A stretch of DNA of 64,000 nucleotides from Mucilaginibacter sp. Bleaf8 (GTDB lineage: Bacteria > Bacteroidota > Bacteroidia > Sphingobacteriales > Sphingobacteriaceae). The translations under genes and the position numbers were made by a program. This document shows, in pieces, positions 1-6,674 of the stretch (position 1 is its first letter; the number at the start of each line of letters is the position of its first letter). Where the stretch lies: positions 1,612,001 through 1,676,000 of the forward strand of contig NZ_JAHBBK010000001.1 of assembly GCF_018390515.1 (NCBI RefSeq), given 5' to 3'. Below the pieces are notes generated by a model that saw nothing but the letters and a program-made list of their open reading frames with translations, did not search any database and had not been told where the DNA came from.

Positions 1-85
1 TGCATCTTTTTTAACTTTTTTATGCACACCTCGCAAAAGGGTATTGAACTGCAACAAACAATTAGGCGTACCGTTTTCAACCGGG

Positions 86-115
86 TTGCCTGTAGTAAAA
101 TAATGGCTATTTTTG
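86..115 (+). promoter_or_regulatory. surE promoter (TTG-N19-TATTTTTG)
   Basis: TTG at 86-88 and TATTTTTG at 108-115 are separated by 19 bp, which matches the Bacteroidota -33/-7 consensus exactly. The surE ATG begins only 7 nt after the -7 box, so the mRNA should have almost no leader. Nothing else could be supported in bases 1-85. Confidence 0.75.
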
Positions 116-122
116 ACGCACT

Positions 123-893
123 ATGAAAAAAGCAAAACCCACCATATTAGTTGTAAATGATGACGGCATTACCGCTCCCGGTATCAAGGCCCTGCTCGAA
201 ACCATGCAGCAGCTGGGCAATGTAGTGGTAGTAGCGCCAGACAGTCCGCAATCGGGCATGGGGCATGCCATTACCATAGGCAAACCTTTACGGCTTGATA
301 AGGTGGAGCTTTACGAAGGCGTTGAAATGTACCGCTGCTCGGGCACACCAGTTGATTGTGTGAAGCTGGCCGTTAATCTCATATTTAAAGGCAAAAAGCC
401 CGACTTGTGCGTATCAGGCATTAACCACGGGCTCAACAATTCGATCAATGTGCTGTACTCGGGCACCATGTCGGCCGCAGTGGAAGGCGCTATCGAGGGC
501 ATCCCGTCCATTGGCTACTCGCTTGACGATTATACCTTGCAAGCTGATTTTGCGCCCGCCCTGCCCTATGTTAAGCAAATTGCACAGCAGGTACTGGATC
601 ATGGCCTGCCGGCCGATACCTTATTGAATGTTAACTTCCCGAACACGCCTAACCCTAAGGGCATCAAAGTATGCCGCCAGGCGCGTGGCAAATGGGCCGA
701 GGAGTTTGACGAACGCATGGATCCGCATAAACGCCCTTATTATTGGCTCACCGGCGAGTTTGAAATGAACGATAAAGGTGAGGATACCGACGTTTGGGCA
801 CTGGAAAATGGCTATGTATCGGTAGTACCGGTACAGTTTGACATGACGGCGCACCATGCCATACCGCTGCTTAACGGATGGAAATTTGAATAG
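123..893 (+). CDS. surE: 5'/3'-nucleotidase SurE
   Basis: Survival protein SurE, a metal-dependent cytosolic phosphatase that dephosphorylates nucleoside 5'- and 3'-monophosphates. The 256-residue length is normal for the family. The metal-site motif NDDGITAPG is at residues 12-20, followed by APDSPQSG (about 38-45) and SGINHGLNNS (about 98-107), all SurE signatures. The ATG is fixed by the promoter just upstream. The next genes on this strand are a small membrane protein and lpxB, with an opposite-strand PAS gene between. Nothing is odd apart from the near-leaderless start. Confidence 0.95.
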   Translation: MKKAKPTILVVNDDGITAPGIKALLETMQQLGNVVVVAPDSPQSGMGHAITIGKPLRLDKVELYEGVEMYRCSGTPVDCVKLAVNLIFKGKKPDLCVSGINHGLNNSINVLYSGTMSAAVEGAIEGIPSIGYSLDDYTLQADFAPALPYVKQIAQQVLDHGLPADTLLNVNFPNTPNPKGIKVCRQARGKWAEEFDERMDPHKRPYYWLTGEFEMNDKGEDTDVWALENGYVSVVPVQFDMTAHHAIPLLNGWKFE

Positions 894-919
894 ATAAAAT
901 GCAATAGGACAGCGGCTAC

Positions 920-1552
920 TTAATCAACACCTTCGTAGCCGTTGCTCATTTGCCGGCCGTCTTTGATCATAAACTGATTAAACTCGTCGGCCAGGTCATG
1001 GCAGCTTTGTTTCAGCATGGTTACCATTTCCATTACCGATTCATCTACATCGCTCTGCTCCAGCAATTCTACCAGGCCTATAATATTAGCCAGGGGCCTT
1101 CTGATGAGGTGCGACTGCCGGTAAGCCACATCACGCAGGGTGGAGGTCAAAAAACGAATATGGTCCTGCCGCGATGCAAAGTCGGTAATATCGTACCCAA
1201 TTCCAACAACGCCTTCAATACCATCTTCCGTTACATTGGCTTTAAAATCCCAGTGGGTAATCACATAACCACCTTTACCATCCAGCTTGCGCAAGGTAGC
1301 CTCAAAACACTCGCCGGGATATTGTATGCACCGCTGGCTCACCTCAAAGCTCAGTACATGATCGTCCGGGTGCAGGGCGGCGCCGGCAAAACGGGTACGG
1401 TTCTCGCCATAAAAAGCTTTGTATTTTGTGGCAAAATACTCGTTCATGTAAGCGTAGTTACCATAATTATCTACCCGTACCAAATAAAAGTTATTGGAAT
1501 TATGCAGCAGGTTAACAATATGCGGAAAGGAATTTTTAAGTATCTCAGTCAT
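920..1552 (-). CDS. PAS-domain protein with histidine-kinase-like DHp segment, no ATPase domain
   Basis: A 210-residue cytosolic signalling protein, with the start set at MTEILKNS. Residues about 10-125 form a PAS/PAC sensor fold ending in the typical GVVGIGYDITD. A helical segment follows with SHLIRRPLANI, which resembles the H-box of histidine kinases (SHELRTPL), and a second helix ends near residue 195. The protein stops before any N, G1 or G2 box, so it has no kinase catalytic domain. It could be a phosphotransfer or dimerisation partner, or a scaffold. It is transcribed towards surE, and no response regulator is adjacent. The longer frame, starting 17 codons upstream, has no sign of being translated. 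Confidence 0.8.
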   Translation of the reverse strand: MTEILKNSFPHIVNLLHNSNNFYLVRVDNYGNYAYMNEYFATKYKAFYGENRTRFAGAALHPDDHVLSFEVSQRCIQYPGECFEATLRKLDGKGGYVITHWDFKANVTEDGIEGVVGIGYDITDFASRQDHIRFLTSTLRDVAYRQSHLIRRPLANIIGLVELLEQSDVDESVMEMVTMLKQSCHDLADEFNQFMIKDGRQMSNGYEGVD

Positions 1553-1790
1553 GATAATAATGCTGTAGCTTATTGTGCAGTAATGGCCAAGCAAATGGGG
1601 CAAACGTTATAACTAGGATAAATGACCGGCTTGTATAATAACAGATAAGTAGTGCTTGTAATTGGCTAACGTTTACTATTTCTGTACTAAAGTACAATTT
1701 TATACCAGCATTGTTTGTTACTATCAGCAGGCACTCCTGCTATTGCAATAATTTTAGGTTGCTGATACCCGCTAAATACCTATACAGTTG

Positions 1791-1798
1791 TAACTTTG
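1791..1798 (+). promoter_or_regulatory. -7 box TAACTTTG
   Basis: TAACTTTG matches TAnnTTTG and lies 7 nt before the ATG at 1806. No TTG occurs at the ideal -33 distance, so the upstream element is weak or absent. It would again give an almost leaderless mRNA for the 1806 gene and lpxB. Confidence 0.5.
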
Positions 1799-1805
1799 AA
1801 AAATT

Positions 1806-2069
1806 ATGCCTTACAAAAATAATTGGCTTACCGGAATACTTGCCGGGCTGATATTACCAGCCCTGAGCTGCCTCCTGTTTCAAGTATTATATCCCGAAGC
1901 CGTATGGCTCAATAAACCGGCCCTGCCCTATCTGATAACCATCGGGCTTAACCTGGTACTCATCAGAATAAGCGTTGCCAAACAGGCCGACCAAACAGCC
2001 AGAGGCATTATGCTTGCTACGTTTGCCTTTTTACTGTTTATGATCTTCGTGCTGAAAATTAAATTATAA
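1806..2069 (+). CDS. small membrane protein upstream of lpxB
   Basis: An 87-residue protein of unknown function. Three hydrophobic stretches, about residues 8-28, 38-56 and 67-84, look like transmembrane helices, with little soluble sequence. Its stop is 3 bp before the lpxB ATG, so the two are almost certainly co-transcribed and probably translationally coupled. The position suggests an accessory role near lipid A synthesis at the inner membrane, but that is inference from neighbourhood only. I recognise no named family. Confidence 0.75.
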   Translation: MPYKNNWLTGILAGLILPALSCLLFQVLYPEAVWLNKPALPYLITIGLNLVLIRISVAKQADQTARGIMLATFAFLLFMIFVLKIKL

Positions 2070-2072
2070 CCC

Positions 2073-3182
2073 ATGAAATATTATCTGGTAGCCGGCGAGG
2101 CGTCTGGCGATTTACATGGTGCCAACCTTATGAAAGCATTGAAGGTTAAAGACCCGCAGGCCGAATTTCGTTTTTTTGGCGGTGATTTAATGCAGGCAGA
2201 AGGTGGCACACTGGTAAAGCATTACAGCACAATGGCCTACATGGGCTTTGTTGAGGTAGCCGCCAACCTGCGCACCATTTTAGCTAATATGAAATTTTGC
2301 AAGCAGGATATCAGCGCATGGCAGCCGGATGTATTGGTACTGATCGACTTCCCGGGCTTTAACCTGAAAATTGCAGAATCTGCCAAAGCGCAGGGCTTGC
2401 TGGTATGCTTTTACATATCGCCCAAAGTTTGGGCCTGGAACCAGAAGCGCGTACACAAAATTAAGCGCGTGGTTGACCACCTTTTCTGCATTTTGCCTTT
2501 TGAAGTTGATTTTTATAAAAAGTGGGACATGAAGGTGGATTATGTAGGCAACCCTTTGCTTGATGCGGTATCTGCCTTTAAGCCCGATGAGAGTTTTTTA
2601 CAAAAGAATAAGCTAAACGATAAAAAGATCATTGCCCTGCTACCCGGTAGCCGCAAGCAGGAAATAAGCCGCCTGCTGCCCGAAATGGAAAAACTGGCTA
2701 CCCGCTTTGAGCAATATCAGTTTGTAATAGCCGGCGCGCCATCTTTTGATGCCGCTTATTACCAGCAATATCTTACCAATAAAAACATCCCGGTAATTTT
2801 TAACGCTACTTATGATATACTGCACCAAGCGCAGGCAGCTGTAGTAGCATCGGGTACGGCCGTGTTGGAAACTGCCTTATTTAATGTGCCACAGGTAGCT
2901 GTTTATAAAGCCAACTGGTTAATGGTAGCAGCGGGCCGCCTGCTGCTCAAAATAAAATATATAACGCTCGTAAACCTGATTATGAATGAACCGGTAGTGA
3001 AGGAACTGATACAGGAAGAGTGCAATACCGAACAAATAAGCGCCGAATTGGAAAAGCTGCTGCATGATGCCACTTATCGGGAGCATAAGCTTAACCAGTA
3101 CCATCAACTGCACAAACTTATGGGGCAACCAGGCGCATCGGCGCATACTGCCGATTTGATTGTAAAATATGTAAAACAGTAA
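2073..3182 (+). CDS. lpxB: lipid-A-disaccharide synthase
   Basis: LpxB (GT19) joins UDP-2,3-diacylglucosamine and 2,3-diacylglucosamine 1-phosphate into the lipid A disaccharide at the inner membrane. The 369 residues carry GEASGDLHGANLM at 8-20, ISPKVWAWNQKR around 115-126, a nucleotide-sugar region starting LLPGSRKQEI around 190-199, and ASGTAVLETALF around 262. These are strong LpxB signatures. The gene is coupled to the small membrane protein just upstream. Its last four sense codons and stop lie inside the left arm of a 22-bp inverted repeat that serves as the terminator. Confidence 0.96.
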   Translation: MKYYLVAGEASGDLHGANLMKALKVKDPQAEFRFFGGDLMQAEGGTLVKHYSTMAYMGFVEVAANLRTILANMKFCKQDISAWQPDVLVLIDFPGFNLKIAESAKAQGLLVCFYISPKVWAWNQKRVHKIKRVVDHLFCILPFEVDFYKKWDMKVDYVGNPLLDAVSAFKPDESFLQKNKLNDKKIIALLPGSRKQEISRLLPEMEKLATRFEQYQFVIAGAPSFDAAYYQQYLTNKNIPVIFNATYDILHQAQAAVVASGTAVLETALFNVPQVAVYKANWLMVAAGRLLLKIKYITLVNLIMNEPVVKELIQEECNTEQISAELEKLLHDATYREHKLNQYHQLHKLMGQPGASAHTADLIVKYVKQ

Positions 3183-3215
3183 AGCTCCGTTACCGGAGCT
3201 TTACTGTTTTACATA
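3168..3215. terminator. 22-bp perfect inverted repeat, bidirectional terminator
   Basis: Bases 3168-3189 are the exact reverse complement of 3194-3215, around a 4-nt loop. The left arm includes the end of lpxB and its stop codon. It lies between lpxB and the convergent small-peptide genes and probably ends transcription from both sides. The T-run after the stem is weak. Confidence 0.8.
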
Positions 3216-3237
3216 GGTGATGTTTGAAAAAATTTAT

Positions 3238-3449
3238 ATAGGTAGATGATAGATGCTTGTTGGTGCTAAGCGGCGGCCTGCAATGCAGCTGGCTGCGCTT
3301 GTTTGTTCACAAACTGCGTTTTGGTTTTGTAAGCTTTCAGGTCTTGTGCCAATAAGCTCATTAATTCTTTATCGAATTGAGAAACCAGTTTACTTGTTGA
3401 TGATTTGTTATAGTTTTTCATAGGTAGATGGCGTTTGTATAGGTAGATG
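3238..3449 (-). repeat. three copies of CATCTACCTAT around small-peptide genes
   Basis: The minus-strand 11-mer CATCTACCTAT occurs at 3238-3248, 3420-3430 and 3439-3449. The last two lie directly before the 3266-3421 peptide gene, and one of them overlaps its ATG. The first lies downstream, where only a degenerate ATG-TAA remains. This suggests duplicated leader or ribosome-loading sequences, or remains of a third gene unit. Confidence 0.6.
3266..3421 (-). CDS. small peptide, 51 aa, paralogue of next gene
   Basis: Translated by hand: 51 residues starting MKNYNKSSTSKLVSQFD and ending LQAAA. It shares the pattern MK-Y-K-S-SKLV--FD-EL--LL--DLK with the 55-residue peptide encoded upstream at 3476-3643. 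The N-terminal 30 residues are similar and the C-termini differ. There is no signal peptide, cysteine or membrane segment. The pairing of a conserved front with a variable tail resembles peptide precursors, but no modification enzyme is nearby, so the function is unknown. The start is ATG overlapping a CATCTACCTAT motif. Confidence 0.65.
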   Translation of the reverse strand: MKNYNKSSTSKLVSQFDKELMSLLAQDLKAYKTKTQFVNKQAQPAALQAAA

Positions 3450-3475
3450 ATGCAGAGATGTCGTGTTATTTACAA

Positions 3476-3643
3476 TTAAGCGGCAGACAAACCATTGGTG
3501 GTACTGATGCTTTGTTTAATGGTATTTAGTAACTGATTTTTAGCAGTTCTCACTGTTTTCAAATCTTCCAGCAGTAAGTTTTTCAATTCGTTATCAAAAC
3601 GGTTCACTAATTTACTTATAGATGGTTTGCGGTAAGTTTTCAT
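3476..3643 (-). CDS. small peptide, 55 aa, paralogue of neighbour
   Basis: Translated by hand: 55 residues starting MKTYRKPSISKLVNRFD and ending NGLSAA. It matches the 51-residue neighbour at about half of the first 30 positions (SKLV, FD, EL, LL, DLK and T are shared). It is probably a tandem duplicate in one transcription unit with 3266-3421 and perhaps with the acidic protein at 3668-3853. No targeting signal or known domain is visible. The codon pattern and the paralogy argue that both are real genes although short. Confidence 0.65.
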   Translation of the reverse strand: MKTYRKPSISKLVNRFDNELKNLLLEDLKTVRTAKNQLLNTIKQSISTTNGLSAA

Positions 3644-3667
3644 AGCTAATGTAGGTTAAAAGTCTTT

Positions 3668-3853
3668 TTACTCTGTTTTCTTCACTTTATCAATATGATC
3701 CGTTTCAGTAAGATTCTCTTTGCGTAGTTCAGCTTCTTTCTTCTGGCGAGCCAGTTGTTCTTCGTCGCGCGGATCAGAAGCGGCCTCAGGATTCTGTGGG
3801 TTCTCCCACTCCTTTTCGCTATCGTCTGTTACTGTTTTTTTAACAACTACCAT
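3668..3853 (-). CDS. hypothetical charged protein, 61 aa
   Basis: A 61-residue, highly charged protein rich in E, K and D, with no membrane segment or signal peptide. It begins MVVVKKTVTDDSEKEWENPQ, and the middle (ARQKKEAELRKEN) is likely a single helix. It is probably intrinsically disordered apart from that helix. It lies 24 bp upstream of the tandem peptide genes on the same strand and may be part of their unit. I recognise no family. The opposite-strand frame over it is much less plausible because it runs on into the MFS terminus. Confidence 0.5.
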   Translation of the reverse strand: MVVVKKTVTDDSEKEWENPQNPEAASDPRDEEQLARQKKEAELRKENLTETDHIDKVKKTE

Positions 3854-4059
3854 ATCAGTTATTTTGATAAGAGTTATTCCAAACCAGTGCCAAAAACTTC
3901 AAGACTACCTTAAAAACCGGAATACCATTTCAAACTTTTGTTTAAAATGTTGGATTCCATGCCATTTAATAATTTTAGCAAGAACATTAAATTATTGTGA
4001 AGGATGGTTGCGTACCGAACGGCAACTGTACACAGTACGCAACACTGTACAGAATAACG

Positions 4060-5253
4060 TTACCGGGTGTTCGTTTTTCGGGAATTTAACAGATGAAGTA
4101 ACAATACAGCTATGGATAATACAATACCTACCACACATACGCCTACCCAGTGATAGCTACCCCAAACCTTAGCCGCTACAAAAGTACCGAGCGAGCCGCC
4201 CACAAAATAAGTAACCATGTAAACGGTGTTGATACGATTGCGGGCGGCCGGGTTTAAAGAAAAGATAATAGCTTGGTTGGAGATGTGTGTAGCCTGCACA
4301 CCCATATCCAACAATATAACACCAATGATGAGCCCGATCATACTACTGCCCGAGAACAGGAACACGATGAATGATACAAGCGTTAATAGTAAGGTATAAG
4401 TAATTAGCCTGCTGGCATCCACCTTATCACTTAGCCGGCCAACCAGTGAAGCGGCCAGCGCGCCAAAAGCGCCTACCAAGCCAAAAGAACCGGCCACGGC
4501 ACTACCTTCATTAAACGGCGGCCCCTGGAGCAGGAAAACTAAAGTAGTCCAAAAAGCGCTGAAGCCGGCAAAACACAAGCCGCCACGCAAAGCGGCTATG
4601 CGCAACTGCGGCTCTTGCCGGGCAATATCCACTAATGATTTCATGAGCTTGCCATAGCTGCCTTTATAATCAGGCTCTACCTCGGGTACCAGCAGAGCAA
4701 TCAATGCCCCCATAATTACCATTAGCCCGGCAGCAATGTAAAACATGTTGCGCCAGCCCAGGTGTTCGCCTATAAAGCCGCTGAGGGTTCTTGAAAGCAA
4801 GATGCCGATTAATAGTCCGCTCATTACAAAACCTATCTTTTTACCACGCTCCTCGGGCAGCGACAGGTGCGCCACCATAGCCACCAGAACTTGCGGAACA
4901 ACGGAAGCTATGCCAACCAAAAAGCTGGCTATACCTAACACGGTAATATTAGGCGCCTTGGCGGCCAGCAGCAAGGCCGCAATCACAAAAGCAAAATCAA
5001 CCAGCATCAGCCGTTTGCGCTTAAACATATCGGCCAGTGGTATTATAAAGAGCAAACCGGTGGCATAGCCAATTTGTGTGTACATAGCTATCTGCCCCGC
5101 CTCGCCATTACTGATATGAAAAGTGTGCGCAATATCACCCAGCAAAGGCTGGTTATAATATATGTTGGCCACTACCAGGCCGGTAGCCAAAGTCATGATC
5201 CATAAAACGGCCGGTGTAAGCTGAGCAGCCGATGTTTTTGCAGAAGTATTCAT
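4060..5253 (-). CDS. MFS transporter (drug/sugar efflux type)
   Basis: A major facilitator of 397 residues in the inner membrane with about 12 hydrophobic segments. Residues around 25-40 read ANIYYNQPLLGDIA, typical of the YgaY/arabinose-efflux type of MFS exporter. The inter-domain loop around 200 is charged, and LGRLSD-like GRLSDKVDAS occurs in the second half. The start is placed at MNTSAKTS because a CAAAGTTG (-7-like) box at 5272-5279 overlaps the longer frame. The substrate cannot be told from the sequence. No regulator gene is adjacent. Confidence 0.85.
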   Translation of the reverse strand: MNTSAKTSAAQLTPAVLWIMTLATGLVVANIYYNQPLLGDIAHTFHISNGEAGQIAMYTQIGYATGLLFIIPLADMFKRKRLMLVDFAFVIAALLLAAKAPNITVLGIASFLVGIASVVPQVLVAMVAHLSLPEERGKKIGFVMSGLLIGILLSRTLSGFIGEHLGWRNMFYIAAGLMVIMGALIALLVPEVEPDYKGSYGKLMKSLVDIARQEPQLRIAALRGGLCFAGFSAFWTTLVFLLQGPPFNEGSAVAGSFGLVGAFGALAASLVGRLSDKVDASRLITYTLLLTLVSFIVFLFSGSSMIGLIIGVILLDMGVQATHISNQAIIFSLNPAARNRINTVYMVTYFVGGSLGTFVAAKVWGSYHWVGVCVVGIVLSIAVLLLHLLNSRKTNTR

Positions 5254-5559
5254 CTCAGGATTTACAAGTCGCAAAGTTGCGAAAGGTTTTTATCAATAAA
5301 TTATATCCTTTTCCGCTCACAGTAAAATTGACTTCTAAATTGATTTAGCATAATTACATTTAAATAGGTACTGATTTAACAATTTTTAACATATACGCAC
5401 TTTCATTTAACAATTACTAAACAATATAACTACCAACTATCCTTTTCATAATTTTTTTTGAAAAAAATTATGAAGTTATTTTAGATAGTGTTACCTTTAC
5501 ACCGTAATCGAAAGATACATATAAAAAGTCTTCTCATAATTTAGGTTTATAATTGGTTA
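5254..5559. other. A/T-rich gap, possible non-coding transcript
   Basis: About 300 bases with no credible ORF. They hold a long A/T palindrome at about 5445-5471 and a stretch that leads into a strong plus-strand terminator at 5560-5597. No protein gene precedes that terminator on the plus strand, so a small RNA or a long untranslated leader is possible. No clear TAnnTTTG box was found. Confidence 0.35.
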
Positions 5560-5597
5560 GTAAAGGCCTCCTGCCCATCAGGAGGCTTTACTTTTTT
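5560..5597 (+). terminator. rho-independent terminator without an obvious upstream gene
   Basis: A 13-bp stem GTAAAG-CCTCCTG/CAGGAGGCTTTAC (one bulged G) is followed by six T. It faces the plus strand, where no coding gene lies upstream within the window's non-coding stretch. Confidence 0.75.
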
Positions 5598-5659
5598 ATA
5601 AGAATTTATAATCGCCATTCACCTCTGCCTAAGATTCAATAAATTATTTTACATAAAAT

Positions 5660-5689
5660 TTGGCATCAATTAACTTTTTGCTACTTTTG
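5660..5689 (+). promoter_or_regulatory. tRNA-Ala promoter (TTG-N19-TACTTTTG)
   Basis: TTG at 5660-5662 and TACTTTTG at 5682-5689 are spaced 19 bp apart, matching the Bacteroidota consensus. The tRNA begins 11 nt downstream. Confidence 0.8.
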
Positions 5690-5700
5690 CCCACCACAAC

Positions 5701-5774
<74 letters not shown>

Positions 5775-5778
5775 CACT

Positions 5779-5811
5779 AAAAAGTCCATATCTAATCATT
5801 ATGGACTTTTT
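5779..5811 (+). terminator. terminator after tRNA-Ala
   Basis: The stem AAAAAGTCCAT/ATGGACTTTTT has an 11-nt loop and continues into a run of T. It follows the tRNA within 5 nt. Confidence 0.85.
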
Positions 5812-5977
5812 TTATAGCTATTCTCACTGCTTCATTACGCCTGTTCGGCTTATAATTAGCCACAGTCTGATTTGCTTTTATGAATAACAAGCTCTCCGAA
5901 GAAAGATTAGAAATATTACGCAAGATCTGATTCAAATAGCAAGAGTATCCTCATGGAATAAAATTTCGGATAACTGC

Positions 5978-6415
5978 ATGTACATAATAACGGAAGATGC
6001 AGAACCTGCGGGTAACTTTACAGAACAGAAAGCATACATCAAAAAAATCAGTTTATTGCCTCCTAAATCTTTACAAGAGATATCAGTTTTTTTAAACCAG
6101 TCATATAACGATATCTATTTGTTGGATTTCTTTATTTACAAATCCCTAAAAAGCATAACGCTCGTTGAAATAAAGATACTATATAAAAGTTCGTTGGATG
6201 ACGATTATCGCGAAACAATAATAAATAATCCTCCAATGATTCACTGTAAGGTCTTAATCCCTCCATACACACACCCATTCGATAAAAACACTACTCAAAA
6301 GAAGTTTGATATTAACTGGCATCACGGCACCCTGCGTCATAAATGGCATATGTTTAAATTGCGGCTAAACTATCAATTGGGAACTTTCGTAAAAAGCCTA
6401 ATACAGCACATCTGA
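5978..6415 (+). CDS. orphan hypothetical protein, probably 5'-truncated or mis-started
   Basis: A 145-residue reading frame from the first ATG, with A/T-rich codons unlike its neighbours and no recognised domain. The C-terminal part has WHHGTLRHKWHMFKLR, rich in His and Arg. The frame stays open upstream to 5888 (codons reading ALRRKIRNITQDLIQIARVS) without an ATG. A short ATG frame at 5880 (MNNKLSEERLEILRKI) overlaps it in another frame. A frameshift near 5890, or a rare start codon, would explain this. The gene lies just after a tRNA and has the look of acquired or decaying DNA. Confidence 0.45.
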   Translation: MYIITEDAEPAGNFTEQKAYIKKISLLPPKSLQEISVFLNQSYNDIYLLDFFIYKSLKSITLVEIKILYKSSLDDDYRETIINNPPMIHCKVLIPPYTHPFDKNTTQKKFDINWHHGTLRHKWHMFKLRLNYQLGTFVKSLIQHI

Positions 6416-6434
6416 ATACATACATTGCTATATA

Positions 6435-6599
6435 ATGAATGCTATCATGAAAACCCGCACCAAACAATTAATAATTGCTTTCGCGTTAGTTAGCCTCACC
6501 AGTAGCTGCTTTTTATCACGTGATCCGCATGGTCGTCGTACCGACAGGGGCCGCCGTTATCCGCACGACAAACCGCAACAACAGCAAGGGCAGCAGTAA
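6435..6599 (+). CDS. small lipoprotein, 54 aa
   Basis: Translated by hand: 54 residues with a short basic N-terminus, a hydrophobic stretch, and a lipobox ending LTSSC, then a hydrophilic tail rich in R, D, P and Q (RGRRYPHDKPQQQQGQQ). A second ATG at 6447 is an equally possible start. It is predicted to be lipidated on the Cys and anchored in the envelope. It lies 75 bp ahead of ctaA on the same strand. Function unknown; no family recognised. Confidence 0.6.
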   Translation: MNAIMKTRTKQLIIAFALVSLTSSCFLSRDPHGRRTDRGRRYPHDKPQQQQGQQ

Positions 6600-6674
6600 A
6601 TAAAACATGACGGCTGTCATTTTTTAGCGGAAATGCTATCGGCAATTTTGCAGTTTAACTTGCATGCCATAGAT

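Noticed and set aside
1..85. possible leftward gene starting at base 5
   Set aside because: Only one codon is visible; it cannot be supported.
950..1612. 220-codon plus-strand frame opposite the PAS gene
   Set aside because: The protein has no recognisable motif, while the opposite strand has a clear PAS domain and DHp motif.
3720..4172. 150-codon plus-strand frame near the MFS terminus
   Set aside because: It is antisense to the charged protein at 3668 and to the MFS end, with serine-rich shadow composition.
5329..5357. E. coli-like promoter TTGACT-N17-TAATTA
   Set aside because: The Bacteroidota promoter does not follow this consensus, and A/T-rich DNA gives such matches by chance.
5445..5471. 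A/T palindrome as a terminator
   Set aside because: The stem is made only of A-T pairs, so it is a weak terminator; it may just be A/T-rich sequence.
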